Positions 1-10,534 of a DNA stretch of 64,000 bases are shown here, one piece after another. Positions within the stretch are counted from its first letter, which is position 1; every line of letters begins with the position of its first letter. The notes under the pieces were generated by a model. It had not been told where the DNA came from. It saw nothing but the letters and a program-made list of their open reading frames with translations, and ran no database searches. The translations under genes and the position numbers were made by a program. Origin of the DNA: Spirometra erinaceieuropaei (taxonomy: Eukaryota; Platyhelminthes; Cestoda; Diphyllobothriidea; Diphyllobothriidae). Location of the stretch: NCBI GenBank assembly GCA_902702965.1, contig CACRXP010000706.1:77286-141285 (forward strand), read 5' to 3'.

Positions 1-4
1 ACAC

Positions 5-140
5 AGTCAAGAGGACCGGAGGGTGCAGGTGGATGGCGCGGCCGAGCCCGCACCTTGACGCCCCACTCCGCACCCTCTGGTCCACAACAAACGCTTGACC
101 AGGATGCTGGCCAGCAGCAAAAGACGTGGATGACTGGGCA
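5..140 (+). repeat. Interspersed repeat family B, 3' part (truncated copy)
   Basis: The stretch matches the second half of the full copies at 186-640 and 25,080-25,555: the shared blocks are the gaccggaggg region, the gcaccttgacg block and the ccacaacaaac / gaccagga block. The 5' half is missing, so this is a truncated copy lying directly in front of a full one. No protein is encoded. The class is unknown; it could be a MITE or a SINE without a recognisable head. Confidence 0.6.
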
Positions 141-185
141 ACCATGCAAACTTTTCAGGCAGATTGTAAAGAGATTCATTAAAAA

Positions 186-640
186 CTTGGGATGCGATGG
201 TGGTTCGACCATCGTTGCCGACGATGTCCAATGTGTGCGCTACACCATGGTGAAGCAGGCACGGTGACTTGTTCGTGAATTAGTTAATTGTGAGAGCGGA
301 CTTGCGTAGCGTCTACCGCACTCACTCCTCACCTGAACCCGGTGTCAATACAGGGTCATGAAGACCAGAGACTGGGAGGGTGCAGGTGAATGGCGCAGCC
401 GAGTCCTTGACGCTCCACTCCACACCCCCTGCTCCCCAACAAACACATGACCAGGATTTTGGCCAACAGCAAAAGAGGTAGATGCCTGGACGGCCATGCA
501 AATGACCCGTATACGCAGATGGAGCCCAAGCTCATCCACCGCCAGAGAACCAGATACCGGAGAACTGTCAGTGCACACACCATGGTTTGCTGATCATGGC
601 ATAGCAGACGGACGCTCACACACCTTGGGCTAGGCTACAT
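186..640 (+). repeat. Interspersed repeat family B, near full-length copy
   Basis: This copy begins with a short block around ttcgaccatcgttgccgacg. It runs through the conserved acccggtgtcaa core, where other copies read acagagtca, and ends near catggtttgctgat. It aligns along its whole length with 25,080-25,555 and over its first three quarters with 43,628-43,995. The open frames seen on both strands are chance and are not shared between copies. Other copies or pieces are at 4,563-4,760, 16,965-17,835, 28,590-29,460 and 43,628-43,995, making this one of the commonest repeats in the window. Confidence 0.65.
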
Positions 641-2297
641 AAATACGTGCTGTGGGGAACCGGTTTCGCACTCCGTACTAGATGACAGCCTCCCCAAAAG
701 TTGCTGCGGTTTGCATGGCATGCCTGCTGACGTCATTTTATTTGCGCAAAACGTGCCGCTAACGTGGGGCGGAGGGTTGGGAGTCAGTGCCTTATGGCAG
801 CCGCGTGGGATCCAAAACCGCCCCTCCCCCCCCCCCCTAAATGGGGCACCTGGCGCGTGTGGAGTTAGAAACCAGGTCTTGTTTGGCGTGCGTTGACGGG
901 CCGCCTGACTTTGTCCGCTACCGTGAGCACGTCGATCGTCCCGATAGAGGGGAAAACAGGTTTATTCTGTACTCAGGGTAGGTTGCCGTGAGTTGGCTGC
1001 CTGCTTGTGACAGAGCTAAGCGTCCGCTCCCGGAGAGCGTCAGTCGCGGTGTTTTTTTTTGCGCGGGAGTGCATGTCTGTGTCAGCGGGAGGAGATTGAC
1101 TGGCTGAGTGTTGGTCATGTGATTGGACGGATTAGGGGTGGATTAGGGGGGGGGGGGCATACTCACAAGGATTCACGAGTATCAAGCCAGGCTGCCCGAC
1201 GCGCGTGAGGTGATGAAAGTTTGTGAGGGGGCAGCCAGGAGTCACTGCAGCTGGGTAGGACATGCCTCAGTTCTAGTCCGGGGGGATGGCCGTGTGTGAA
1301 CGGCCTGTCAACGGTTGTCGCGGCCACCGACCGACAAAACGGAGCCGGAGGATGGGGCGGCACTGGAGCGGCTGCTACACGGGCGAGGTTGGTAGATCGC
1401 ATGTCTGCTTCACTATAAGCAGATTCCGCAGCCTATTCTTCTCGGCGAGCAGATTGGGGATTTATTTGTCGTTGACGTCAAACCAGCTCTGGTGTTGACG
1501 ATGTGCGCTAAGGAGTTCGTTAAAGGTGATGGAGTGAATGACGTCCTGTCTTTGGCGCTGCCGTGGAGACACGGCGGTGTTGTCGTCCGGAGCTTGTGCC
1601 CACGCCCTCCATGCTAACGAGTCAGCGGAATAATTATATTGGCATCCTCCGTCTGGAGAGCTGGCCCATTGAGGGAGGCCTACACTGATGTTCTTCTGTC
1701 TCTTAGTTCTTACAACCTGTGTACCATGCAGGTCTTTGTCGTTCCTGTCGGCTGGTTTCTCTTTCTCTTCTTACAAACGTCTCATGAAGCAGAAAGCGTG
1801 CCCATCAACCTCTTTACTTTCGCAGAGCCAATTGCACCAGCTCATGTCAGGTCTGGAACACGTGACGTTCTGGCGGGAGCTTGAAGGTTCCATCCGAAGC
1901 CCCCCCTAATGTTCTGCCCTGAAGGCTCTTTTGTTTCTTCTTTGCCAGGCACACATTGTGACCTCGGCGATTGATCCAGGCCTGACTGAAAACTACCACA
2001 TCTTACCTGGGATCGGAAACTTCGGTGATCGCTACTTTGGGACCAGTCCATTGAAATAGGCCGGCAGCTGACCCGAATATCTCTTTACTTACATGGTATG
2101 TGTTCTGCGCCCCTTCTTTCGGTTGATCGTGTTTATCCTCGGGACCCCTTTTATTGTTTTTAAGGCTCTTGCATATGACAGATGGGCGCTCACCGATCAG
2201 GTTACGGAACATGCTCGTTCCGTTGTGCCGTGTGGCTCATACTAGAACCCTCGCATGCAGTCGCACAGCGACTAGTAGTAGACATAGATGAGGTGGA
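641..2297. other. No gene recognised
   Basis: This is 1.65 kb of single-copy-looking sequence with short open frames only (none above about 80 codons), none resembling a known protein. It holds a C-run near 829-838 and a G-run near 1,147-1,157. A short piece near 1,210-1,265 (aggagtcactgcag) resembles the 95-bp repeat at 5,470-5,565. I see no RNA gene or promoter I could defend. Confidence 0.5.
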
Positions 2298-2455
2298 GCC
2301 GACAAAGACAAGGGAGACCGGAATGGCCATTTCTGGCTTATTAGCCGTCATCAGGCAGTCATTCCCAACCCCAAGTGTGGATCACTTGAGATTCGAACCC
2401 GGGATCTTTGGTCATGGAGTTTGACGCTCTACCATTGAGCCACGGGCCCGTTGTC
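2298..2455 (-). mobile_element. tRNA-derived SINE, variant head, minus strand
   Basis: On the minus strand a tRNA-like head carries an A-box-like TGGCTCAATGG and a canonical B box GGTTCGAATC. It is followed by the family tail: cacttggggttggg, then gacggctaataagccag, then tgtctttgtcgg. The D-arm and anticodon arm fold, but the acceptor ends do not pair and the sequence runs straight into the SINE tail, so this is a SINE head and not a working tRNA gene. The head differs from the tRNA-Arg-like head of most copies in the window, so it is a separate subfamily sharing the same tail. Confidence 0.7.
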
Positions 2456-2464
2456 CTGTTTGAA

Positions 2465-2553
2465 GTGATCCACACTTGGGGTTGGGTGTGACTGGCTGAT
2501 GACGGCTAATAAGCCAGAAATGGCCATTCCGGTCTCCCTTGTCTTTGTCGGTA
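2465..2553 (+). mobile_element. SINE tail in inverted orientation to the neighbouring copy
   Basis: This is a tail-only copy on the plus strand, almost the exact reverse complement of 2,300-2,390. The two tails form an inverted repeat with arms of about 88 bp around a loop of about 75 bp made of the tRNA-like head. It ends directly at an (AT)n run. Confidence 0.7.
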
Positions 2554-2559
2554 CCACCT

Positions 2560-2562
<3 letters not shown>

Positions 2563-2599
<37 letters not shown>
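2563..2599. repeat. (AT)n microsatellite
   Basis: An uninterrupted alternating AT tract of about 36 bp directly follows the SINE tail. It may have grown from the SINE 3' end. Confidence 0.9.
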
Positions 2600-2600
<1 letters not shown>

Positions 2601-4562
2601 TCTTAAATCTGCCAATTAAAGGCGGTGACAAGGAGTTATTTTTGTCAGGACTCTTCGGAACTGTGTGCGTCCTGTCGGCCCTGAAAAGGGACTCATTTAA
2701 AAGCCGAAGTCCCTGCGTGGCCGAGATATCTAGGGATTGTGATACATTATAATCACTTTTACAACCCAATCTGGGTAATCCTTTCTGGAGGAGTCGCATA
2801 GGCCATCATGATAGAAGGTGAGGTGGGGGCTGACCCTGGAGTCGGGCGTGCGAACCTCCGACAGGGCTTTACTAGCTGAGTGGTCGGAGTTTTTTTATTC
2901 CTGTCGATTTAAAAGGAGATGCAGACTTCGAACCTGATCATCCTTCATTAGATCCTAACTTCTGTTGCCTAATTTTGTCGAAGACTTATTTGTAGTCCCT
3001 GCTCATTTACGTACGTGTCTATACTGCGCTCTCATCTTGCTGTTATATTTTTCAGACACGCACATTCTCTCGTTTGATATTTTGCTCATCTGGTCGCCGC
3101 ATCTCCTCCCAGTCAGTGTGCTTTAGCCCACTGACGTACTATCACCTAGCCAACACCTCCCTCCCTGGGGTTACGATCCCCCCTTCGTCAGTTGGCTCCT
3201 CGTCAGCCATCCAATCATCTCCACCTCCAGTCAGAAGCTTGGCCACTGGGGAAATGGTGACGGTTGCTTTTCAGGCGCCCTCGTTCTCTCCTCACCCCTC
3301 CCAACGCATTTCTTCCCCGGTTGTGTTCTGGTTGTTTCTAATGTTTTCACAGAATGATACGCTCGTTTTTATGCCCGTTGGCGTTAAATGCACTTTTTGT
3401 GCTTTTCTAACGTTCCGCCATCATATCACGCCCATGACCACATACCAGTTCTTATATAATTGTCTACGGAAGCATTTCTTCCCTTGTCGGTTGTTTGAAC
3501 TTGGGGTGCTGCATCGCTGACCGCGTCGTTCTTTCAGGGCCCCAGGGCTTATGCAGTACAGAAGGCTGGAACCGGTAGCGTTGGTCGCATAACAGTGTTC
3601 TTTGGCCTACTGTTACACCGAGAACTTTAAGCTGCCCTTCATGACTTACTTGTCGTTCTCAGCCAGCCATGCTCTCCAGGCCATGAGATCGTGGGCTCGA
3701 ACCTCTGCTCTCTCCGGACTTCGAGCATTGCTTAGCCACCGTTCTCCGAATTTAACTGGATGCCCCGCCCCCATCGACGACACTTCACATCCTCAGGGCA
3801 TTATCGTGTCGGCGTGGATCGGACTTCGCACCGATCAATTCAACGTGCCGCGCCCGGAGACTAAACAGAGCACCTCATCTGACGATGGTTGCTAGGTGGT
3901 ACTTCAGCTTGGTTGCGGTCAAACTTTGTCAATAAGTCATCAAGAAGTCGCTGGTTTGCTGAATGTTCGTATAGTGCCTGACGTTTTTTGGTGTCTTCGA
4001 GGTCTAAGAGTGAGAAACTTAACGCTTGCGGTCGACATATTGGAAAGCTCGTTGCCTGCCATCTCGGTTGATCTTCCCGGTCACGCTGCGCTCTTTCCGA
4101 GACGATACATCCCTAGAGCATCAGCAGGTGTCAGTTTACGAAGTTGCACTATTTACACCACTGCTGAGGAAGGTACTCCTATCTGGACAGAGTAGAGGAG
4201 GCCTGGTAATCCGTATAAATTCAACCGACTGGATTTTTTTGCGGGAGCACAAGTATGGGTGTATATCCGTGTGGATATTCCGGTCAGTAAGCAAATCATC
4301 GTGCAGCAGACATGCCTTCCTTCCCCCCCCCCCTAGTTTGTCGGTAAATGATAACTAGAGGTCTTCAGTCACTGCTACATGTGAAAGATCGGAGTAAGTG
4401 TACAGTTGTATGTCTTGGCTGCCAGTCGCAACGCGGTGATTTGCCCCGAGCCTACACGGGGACCAGACTAGAGTTCGGTACGCATTGTTGGACTGCGCAC
4501 CCACAGCAAATGCCATGTGCTAGAGGGTGCTAGGGTGCGGGTTTTCATCGCGCCTGACTCAA
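2600..4562. other. No gene recognised
   Basis: The longest open frame is 148 codons on the plus strand (3,074-3,520). It is rich in Ser/Pro/Phe with no recognisable domain, no family resemblance and no coding-like codon pattern. Other frames are shorter. A C-run lies near 4,323-4,332. I cannot assign a function to any of it. Confidence 0.45.
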
Positions 4563-4760
4563 CCTCCGGTCCCCTTGACTCTGTTTTGACACCGAGCTCC
4601 AGTGAGTGAGGAGGGAGGAAATGCGGGGTGGATGCAGCGGAAGTCTACCATCGCTGTAAATTACTTTGAGCACAAGTTACCGTCCCTACGCCCACCCTGT
4701 TTTGGCGCACATGGTGGACATCAACGGTCGAACTGTCAATGGTGGCGTGTCCTTTGTCGT
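4563..4760 (-). repeat. Interspersed repeat family B, minus-strand fragment
   Basis: The plus strand reads gactctgttttgacacc, the reverse complement of the family B core, followed by the reverse of its first half including catggtggacatcaacggtc. It is oriented opposite to the copies at 186, 25,080 and 43,628. Confidence 0.6.
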
Positions 4761-5469
4761 CCCCTCTATGGACCCAATCCCATTTCTGTCACAACTGCAG
4801 CAATTTGGACGAGCCGAACCCCTCGCAGCTGCGTCAGGCAGCGGCATAAGATCGGCGAAACACGCGTGTCTGGGCTTTTAGCTAATACCTGTGTTGTTAG
4901 TACGGTAAATCATTGCGCAGTTCTATACTACTGGCTGCCTGTTGGCGGTTTGTGAATATTAAGCGGTTATTCCGCAGTAGCTGATGGATTTCAGCTCAAA
5001 TATTCATATCAAAATTTGGAGCGTGCCTGAAAAGGCCCGTTTCGAAAGATTTACTCCAAGTTCGCGCATTAATTTCCTTGGAAATTAGACAAGGCAATGT
5101 GGAATGGTCGAAGTGTAATTCGCACGCTGACCTTTAGGGCCTTCTGCGTTCCATGCAAATCGCGACAGTCACTCAGGACAGTGTTCCCGAAGTTAAGGTA
5201 GCTGATCATTTTCTTGAGAACCGGCTGGCGAAGGGTTGATCTGCGGAAATGTTTCCTCAGAACTGGTAAAATCGGGAACTTGGAGCAGTTTCTTCGACCG
5301 TCTCAAATGCCTGACGGGGTGAGCATGACGTGCATCTGTTTATAATGGAGCGTCTGACCCCCTCCCACGCCCACCGTACACTGATGTCTGGAGGACGGAG
5401 GATTGGCGCGGGCACAGGGATTGACAAAACGAGCCCGCCAGTCAACGTGTGACACGACAACTTGTGATC

Positions 5470-5565
5470 GGTCCCAGCTGAGGGTGCCGTGAAGATGACA
5501 ACAAGGAGTCACTGCAGCCTGATCATCAGTCCTGAGTGAGACCACGTCAGTCAGTCAGCAGCCGT
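5470..5565. repeat. About 95-bp interspersed repeat, copy 1
   Basis: The block cagctgagggtgccgt ... gagtgagaccacgtc ... cagcagccg recurs at 6,785-6,880 in the same orientation with scattered substitutions. No protein or RNA identity is apparent. The flanking 4,761-5,469 and 5,566-6,419 hold no recognisable gene. Confidence 0.6.
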
Positions 5566-6419
5566 CTAATCCACGACTTAGCGCGCGATGATGGTGCTAG
5601 AGCACGCCGGATTTATTATAGGGTGGAATGCGCAGATTTGCCGAGAGGGGGGATTCCATGCTCTCCCCCCTCTCCCACGCACCATTCAGGTGTCCGAGTC
5701 TGTCAACACGCTGGTGATGCGATTGGCGGCAGTGGACGACGTGGCGTGAATGCCTGCCTCTAAGGTGTGACGCCGGCATGCATGGCAGTTATTAAGGTTC
5801 CACGTTAACTCAAGCCAGCTCGAACCGTTCTGGTCCAGAGCCCAGGCAGTGCAACCCGTTGGTGATACGCAGAGTAACCCTGTAGTCTACTGGACAGTCC
5901 AGTTAGATGGCAAGTAGGGTGAAATACGATTTAGCCGTGTGAGTCTGGCTGGAACTGGGATGGGGGGGGGGCAGGGGGTGGAGGAGTAGGAATGGGAAGT
6001 GTGTGCTTCAACAAGAGTGGTCTGCGTTCGGTTCACGTGGACCAGTTGTTTGCAGGCATCTGGCATTCGCCGAAGTACTGGAGCCTCTGAACGTAACGGA
6101 CAACTAACCGTTTTTGGGTGGAACTGGTTCTGCCGTGTGCGTCCTCTCCTTTTGCCGCTGAGATGCACTTTGGTCGGCGCTCAGACACCTAAGGCGTCTA
6201 GTTCCCTTGGATGGACCCAATGTGCACGCGTGAAATCATTACTGCGGTTTGGGACGGAGTGCATAATCAAGGCATCATCAACCGGCCCAGGCCGGGTGCT
6301 TGTGAGCTTAGAGGCCACGTCAATATATCGGTGATTAAAAGTAATGTGGGGCTGGGAAACGCGGCCTCTTTTGGCCAGAAATGTATTGTTTTGCTACTGT
6401 TAACTTCAGTGGGTGTGCT

Positions 6420-6505
6420 ACAGTTAGCAGCCCTAGGTTTAGAATTAGGGTTGGGGGTTAGGGGACTGGAGTTAAGGTTCGTGTTAGGTTTAGTGTTTAG
6501 GATAT
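6420..6505 (+). repeat. Degenerate TTAGGG-like tract
   Basis: A G/T-rich stretch contains several imperfect ttaggg / gttaggg units. A shorter similar patch is at 7,960-7,980. It could be an interstitial telomere-like relic or merely G/T-rich sequence; the units are too imperfect to decide. Confidence 0.3.
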
Positions 6506-6509
6506 GGTT

Positions 6510-6622
6510 CAGCTGGGGCTTGTCTACTGCAGGTACGGCTACGAAATGTGATCCGACCGACCATGGAACTTAATTGTGCAGCGAATCCTCCTTTTTCACC
6601 TTTTTGACCCTACAAACTTGGG
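6510..6622 (+). repeat. Interspersed repeat family E, copy 1
   Basis: This matches 8,799-8,907 in direct orientation. The shared blocks are gcaggtacggctacgaaat, gatccgaccgac, atggaactt, and tcacctttttgaccctac. It is non-coding as far as can be seen. Confidence 0.7.
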
Positions 6623-6784
6623 AAAGACCGAAGGAAACGTGCATCATACTGCCCATCGTGACGCGTCCGCCCGCGCGTTATTGTGCTGCGCACCCATAGC
6701 AAATGCTATACATGCGGATGTAGTGGCACGCACCGCCTCTGTTTTGACATTGGGCTCAAATGGGTGAGAGAAGAGTGGTCTCAG

Positions 6785-6880
6785 ATCCCACACAGCTGAG
6801 GGTGCCGTAAAGATCAGAACAAGGAGCCATTACAACCTGATCGTCAGTACAGAGTGAGACCACGTCGGTCAGCAGCCGAC
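6785..6880. repeat. About 95-bp interspersed repeat, copy 2
   Basis: Second copy of the block at 5,470-5,565. It is preceded at about 6,735-6,775 by a short piece resembling the minus-strand family B core (ctctgttttgaca). The next 1.1 kb (6,881-7,990) is AT-richer and shows no gene I can recognise. Confidence 0.55.
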
Positions 6881-8023
6881 TGTTGAAATATTGGCAGCCG
6901 CGCTTGATTGACACCGTATAGACAATTTTAGTAGGTGTTAACTTGATTGCTTTCGACTACGATCAGCGGCAGCTTCTTGAATTCCGTTTTACCATTAGGA
7001 GTTGGACTTAGTGTTCGCTTTACGAGGTTCTCAACTGGTCTTCCGTTTCACTTCTTGGAGATATAGTTTACTGCCAATTTTGAGTACACTTCCCTCTACG
7101 ACTTCCGTCTGATTGGTCACCTACTCGGGCGGTTCATTTTCGATGACCTTGATTGACCAGTCATCATTACTCTTGCTGGAGTTGGTTTTATTGGTTACTT
7201 ATAGCGAATTGTTGTGTTGCATGCTGCTTATGCTGTCCATTAAAACAAACTAGCATGTTTACGTATGTTGCACTTGTTTTTCTACTAGTTTTCGCACATC
7301 ATTTGGGGTCTTTCCTTAGCCTCCACCATAAACCCCCATTACCGCTGTTCCCTGTGCGGTCGCGTTTCTGAGCCTTGCCAAAAGTAAATCAAGCGTCGTT
7401 CGCTGTTTATGCAGCCAGGTTGTGATGCATTAGATCGATTTATTTAACCGCCTACTGCATTGGGGGAGGGGAATTCGACATTGGCACGATAGGTTGAGAC
7501 GACACACTTGGTGATCTGAAATAGGCATACCTACCGAGGAAAGGTGCATACGCGTTCTTTCGTCAATTATTGCTTTCCAGGAGGGACGTCGCCTCTTTTC
7601 TCATCGAGCTCCTCCGTCGTTTTAGTATTTTTGTTAGCACTGAATATGCGGAAAGATTCACGGTGATCTTTGGCCGATCTTTCTGTTGAAGAAAGCAGCC
7701 GTGTTTCCATTGTCGTGTCCCGAAGTGCGTACAGGATAATAGGGGATATTAGGTTATGACAAAAAAACTAATTTAAATTTATCTGACTTTTCCTTTTTAC
7801 GTCCGAGTTGAGCACGCTCGCGGCTGACAGATGTGTTTGAAATGAGCTTCCACTTACGTCAGGTCCACTTCTAATTTGGTGTGCGGAATATTCGATGTAG
7901 ATGGACAACGGCTGATTGAGAGACTATAGGGTAAGATCCTACTTCGTAGCCGCACCTGTTAGGGGTTAGGGGGTTAAAGTTAAATCCAATGGCAGGGGCG
8001 CTCACCGATCGTTCTTACTGAAC

Positions 8024-8253
8024 TCAGATTAGCAAAGTTGAGATATCCGGGTTGATTAATTGAAGACGAAGACAGGTCCTCCGGAAGAGGTTTATTTAAG
8101 TGCTGACGAGGCCGGCCAACACGACTGCCACTTTATATTAAATTTCTGATCGATTAAGTGCATTTTACGCTTTGACAATGAAGAGCCGACCCAGCTCTTT
8201 GAAACGTCAGCACTTAAATAAACCTCTTCCGGAGAACCTGTCTTCGTCTTCAA
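8024..8253. mobile_element. MITE with 51-bp terminal inverted repeats, flanked by TTACTGAAC
   Basis: The sequence 8,058-8,108 is the reverse complement of 8,205-8,255 with a single mismatch in 51 bases. The 9-base word TTACTGAAC occurs at 8,015-8,023 and again at 8,254-8,262. In other family C copies the site is uninterrupted (the ttacggaactcactcg form), so this is an insertion into a C repeat with a 9-base target duplication. In that reading the left end carries about 34 extra bases outside the inverted repeat. An alternative is a TA duplication hugging the inverted repeats (Tc1/mariner-like). There is no coding capacity. Confidence 0.75.
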
Positions 8254-8351
8254 TTACTGAACACACTCGTTCCATTGTGCCTTACGGGCTCTCTCTCGAG
8301 CCCAACCAGCAGCCCCACAGCGGCTCATGATATAGGCAGTATGTTATTACC

Positions 8352-8462
8352 GACAAAGACAAGGGAGACTGGAATTGCCATTTCTGGCTTATTAGTCGTC
8401 GTCAGCCAAGCATGCCCAACCCCGAAGTGTGGAACACCTGAGGCTCGAACTCGTGACCTGTC
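8352..8462 (-). mobile_element. SINE copy, tail plus part of the tRNA-like head
   Basis: This minus-strand copy has the full tail (gacggctaataagccag type) and the B-box side of the head, then is cut off where the right arm of the family C hairpin begins. Confidence 0.75.
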
Positions 8463-8616
8463 GGTAATACCATACTGCCCATATCATGCGCTGCTGTGAG
8501 GCTGCCGGTTGGGCTCGAGAGAGAGCCCGTAAGGCACAACGGAACGAGTGACTTCCGTAAGAACGATCGGTGAGCGCCCCCTACCATTGTATATTCCCGA
8601 TCGAAACCGACAGGGC

Positions 8617-8782
8617 AACGGGCTCGTGCCCCGGTGGGTAGAGGCGTGGACTTCTAACTAACAGGTCGCCAGTTCGAGCCTCGAGTGTTCCACACTTCGG
8701 GGTTGGGCATGACTGACTGACGACGGCTAATAAGCCATAAATGGCGATTCTAGTCTCCCTTTGTCTGTAATAACATACTGTC
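8617..8782 (+). mobile_element. Full-length SINE with tRNA-Arg(UCU)-like head
   Basis: The head reads through a D-arm-like block, the anticodon-loop sequence ggacttctaact (TCT in the anticodon position), and a B-box-like AGTTCGAGCC. The tail cacttcggggttgggc / gacggctaataagcca / ctccctttgtc follows. The anticodon stem-loop and the T-arm match the tRNA-Arg(UCU) pattern known across animals, which I take as the parental tRNA. The A-box region is mutated (gtgccccggtggg). Confidence 0.8.
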
Positions 8783-8798
8783 CCGTATGACAGGCGAC

Positions 8799-8907
8799 TG
8801 GGGCTCGTCTACCGCAGGTACGGCTACGAAATAAGATCCGACCGACTATGGAACTTGATGGTGCCTGTGAATCCTCCCTTTTCACCTTTTTGACCCTACC
8901 AACTTTC
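8799..8907 (+). repeat. Interspersed repeat family E, copy 2
   Basis: Direct copy of 6,510-6,622, placed immediately downstream of a SINE here but not at the first copy. 8,908-9,279 holds no recognisable gene. Confidence 0.7.
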
Positions 8908-9279
8908 GTCCCTGACAAATACTTACGGATTCCTAAAGGGGACAATTATTGTAATTCCCTTAGAAATATGTCGTCAAGCGGTTCGACGACGTTTATAGCG
9001 TTCCACAAGGTGGATCATGCCTTAAAACGTTCTGGTCCAAAGTGTGTCAGTTCCCCAAGGATCATTAATTAACATTATATCGGCAACTGAGAATTGTAAA
9101 AAGCTACATTAGACGAGCCTTCGCAGGAGATGTTAACCGTAAGGATGAAGTGAGTTTCCTGATTGAAAAGATTACCCAGGTGGGATTGTAGTAGTAATTA
9201 CCGCACAGAATGATCCCAAAATATCTGAGTCACTTCAGGATACTGACTTATGAACGAACTTCCTGCCAGCCGCCCATAA

Positions 9280-9560
9280 CAACTACACCCTGTAAAAATG
9301 TCTACTTGGTTAATTTGAATTTTCCCCATTGATTTCAACGTTCCTATAAATTAAAATTTTTCCTATAAAAACGGGGATAAAATATTCCTTCTTGTACTTA
9401 GTTGATACCAAACTAAGTCCTTCAGATTTTATGCTTGAGAAAGGAGTATGTTTCCGTTTTGAAAACCTTTTCAATTAACGAATTATTGTGAACTCGACCT
9501 GCCGTTAAGCCTGCGCTCGGGCTTTCCAAACTGCAAGCTGTGTTTTCCATGTAAGGGGAA
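9280..9560 (+). repeat. Diverged copy of palindrome family D
   Basis: The order of blocks matches the inner palindrome at 23,037-24,030: a aaaaatg-actact-like start, tgatttc-acg, ataaaaatattc-like AT-rich middle, then attattgtgaac, cgacctgc-gtta and the gttttcc-tgta end. Substitutions and small indels are many, so it is an older copy than those at 23-24 kb. Confidence 0.55.
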
Positions 9561-10534
9561 TCATATATTTGTATAAACTATTAATAATACGTAATAAAGG
9601 ACTCAAAAAATTCCGGAATGGATGGGGACCGCATAACATCCTCTATCGGCAGCTTTGATAAATGGATAGATACGATGCTTTATGAATGAACTTTTCACGG
9701 TCTTAACAAATTTTTATAGTCATTATAATTTTTACAACCGCAAAATGCCCTTTCGACAGGCATACAATTTAGAGAAAACACAAATTACTATCAGAAGAAG
9801 AAGCGATCGTTGGAACAAGGGCTTTATTCGCCTGACGTTTCGGATTCTCACTTGAATCCATCATCAGAGACAGTGGCAGAAAAGGATGGACACATGAAAG
9901 AATATTTTATGAATATTTTTATAAAATATGTTTAAATATGCAAAGTTGTCGAGGGTTAATGGGAAGAATTCCTATTATTCACGAGCGTGGATTTTGCAGG
10001 CGGTCGGAAAGAAGTTCGTTCAAAAACCGATATTCTGACGTGAATCAAATAACTTCGGACTATGTTGTACGAAAATTAATACTATAAAAAACCTAAATGA
10101 TCTTTTCAAGTCACAATACACCGTAATTTCTACTGATATTTCACGAGATGGTATCAGCGTGAGGATTTGCGGAATACGTCCGGAAAAATTTCCTTATAAA
10201 GGTAGAAGATCCTTTCGTCTGGAATGTTACAGTACTGACTGATGTACTCATGACTACATATCCACCCCAAGTAATCACGCATGCTTAACAAGCTTGACCT
10301 GCTCAACTGGCGTTCTATAAGGTGCAACGTGAACGCGTGCTGTCGTGATCAGATTTGTGATAAAGTACATCGTCGCCTGTTTCATGTACAACAACATTAA
10401 GGGCTTGGTCACTAAATGAAGCTAGCAAACATGAGTCTTGGTGATTTTTTCGCGTGATGAATTCTAGTAGCACCCACCCCCCCCCCCCCGCCCATAGGCA
10501 TTTTACCAGTTTGAGCAGGCTAAGATAAAAGAGA
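9561..10534. other. No gene recognised; possible retroelement relic near 9,800-9,890
   Basis: AT-rich sequence without long open frames. Around 9,800-9,890 the string cctgacgtttcgga followed by cttgaatccatcatcagaga resembles a block often found next to Penelope-like or similar retroelements in invertebrates; in the minus strand it reads DDGFK ... ESETSGE across one stop. I would not call an element on this alone. A C-run lies at about 10,478-10,490. Confidence 0.35.

Larger units (their letters stand above)
7992..8610. repeat. Family C repeat arranged as a hairpin around a SINE
   Basis: The left arm (7,992-8,014 continuing at 8,254-8,350) and the right arm (8,463-8,610) are reverse complements. 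They share the blocks gcgctcaccgatcgttctta, cgttccattgtgcc, ctctctcgagcccaacc and the tatagg / tactg end. The loop is a minus-strand SINE (8,352-8,462) and the left arm is interrupted by a MITE. The same C sequence recurs in inverted pairs at 20,758-20,965 and 25,930-26,135 and singly at 21,127-21,240. It nearly always sits next to the SINE, so the two probably travelled together. Confidence 0.65.

Noticed and set aside
2385..2455. Functional tRNA gene on the minus strand
   Set aside because: A and B boxes and two arms are present, but the acceptor stem does not pair and the sequence continues into the SINE tail.
3074..3520. 148-codon open frame as a gene
   Set aside because: No domain, no homolog I recognise, no splice or promoter context, and composition like the surrounding non-coding DNA.
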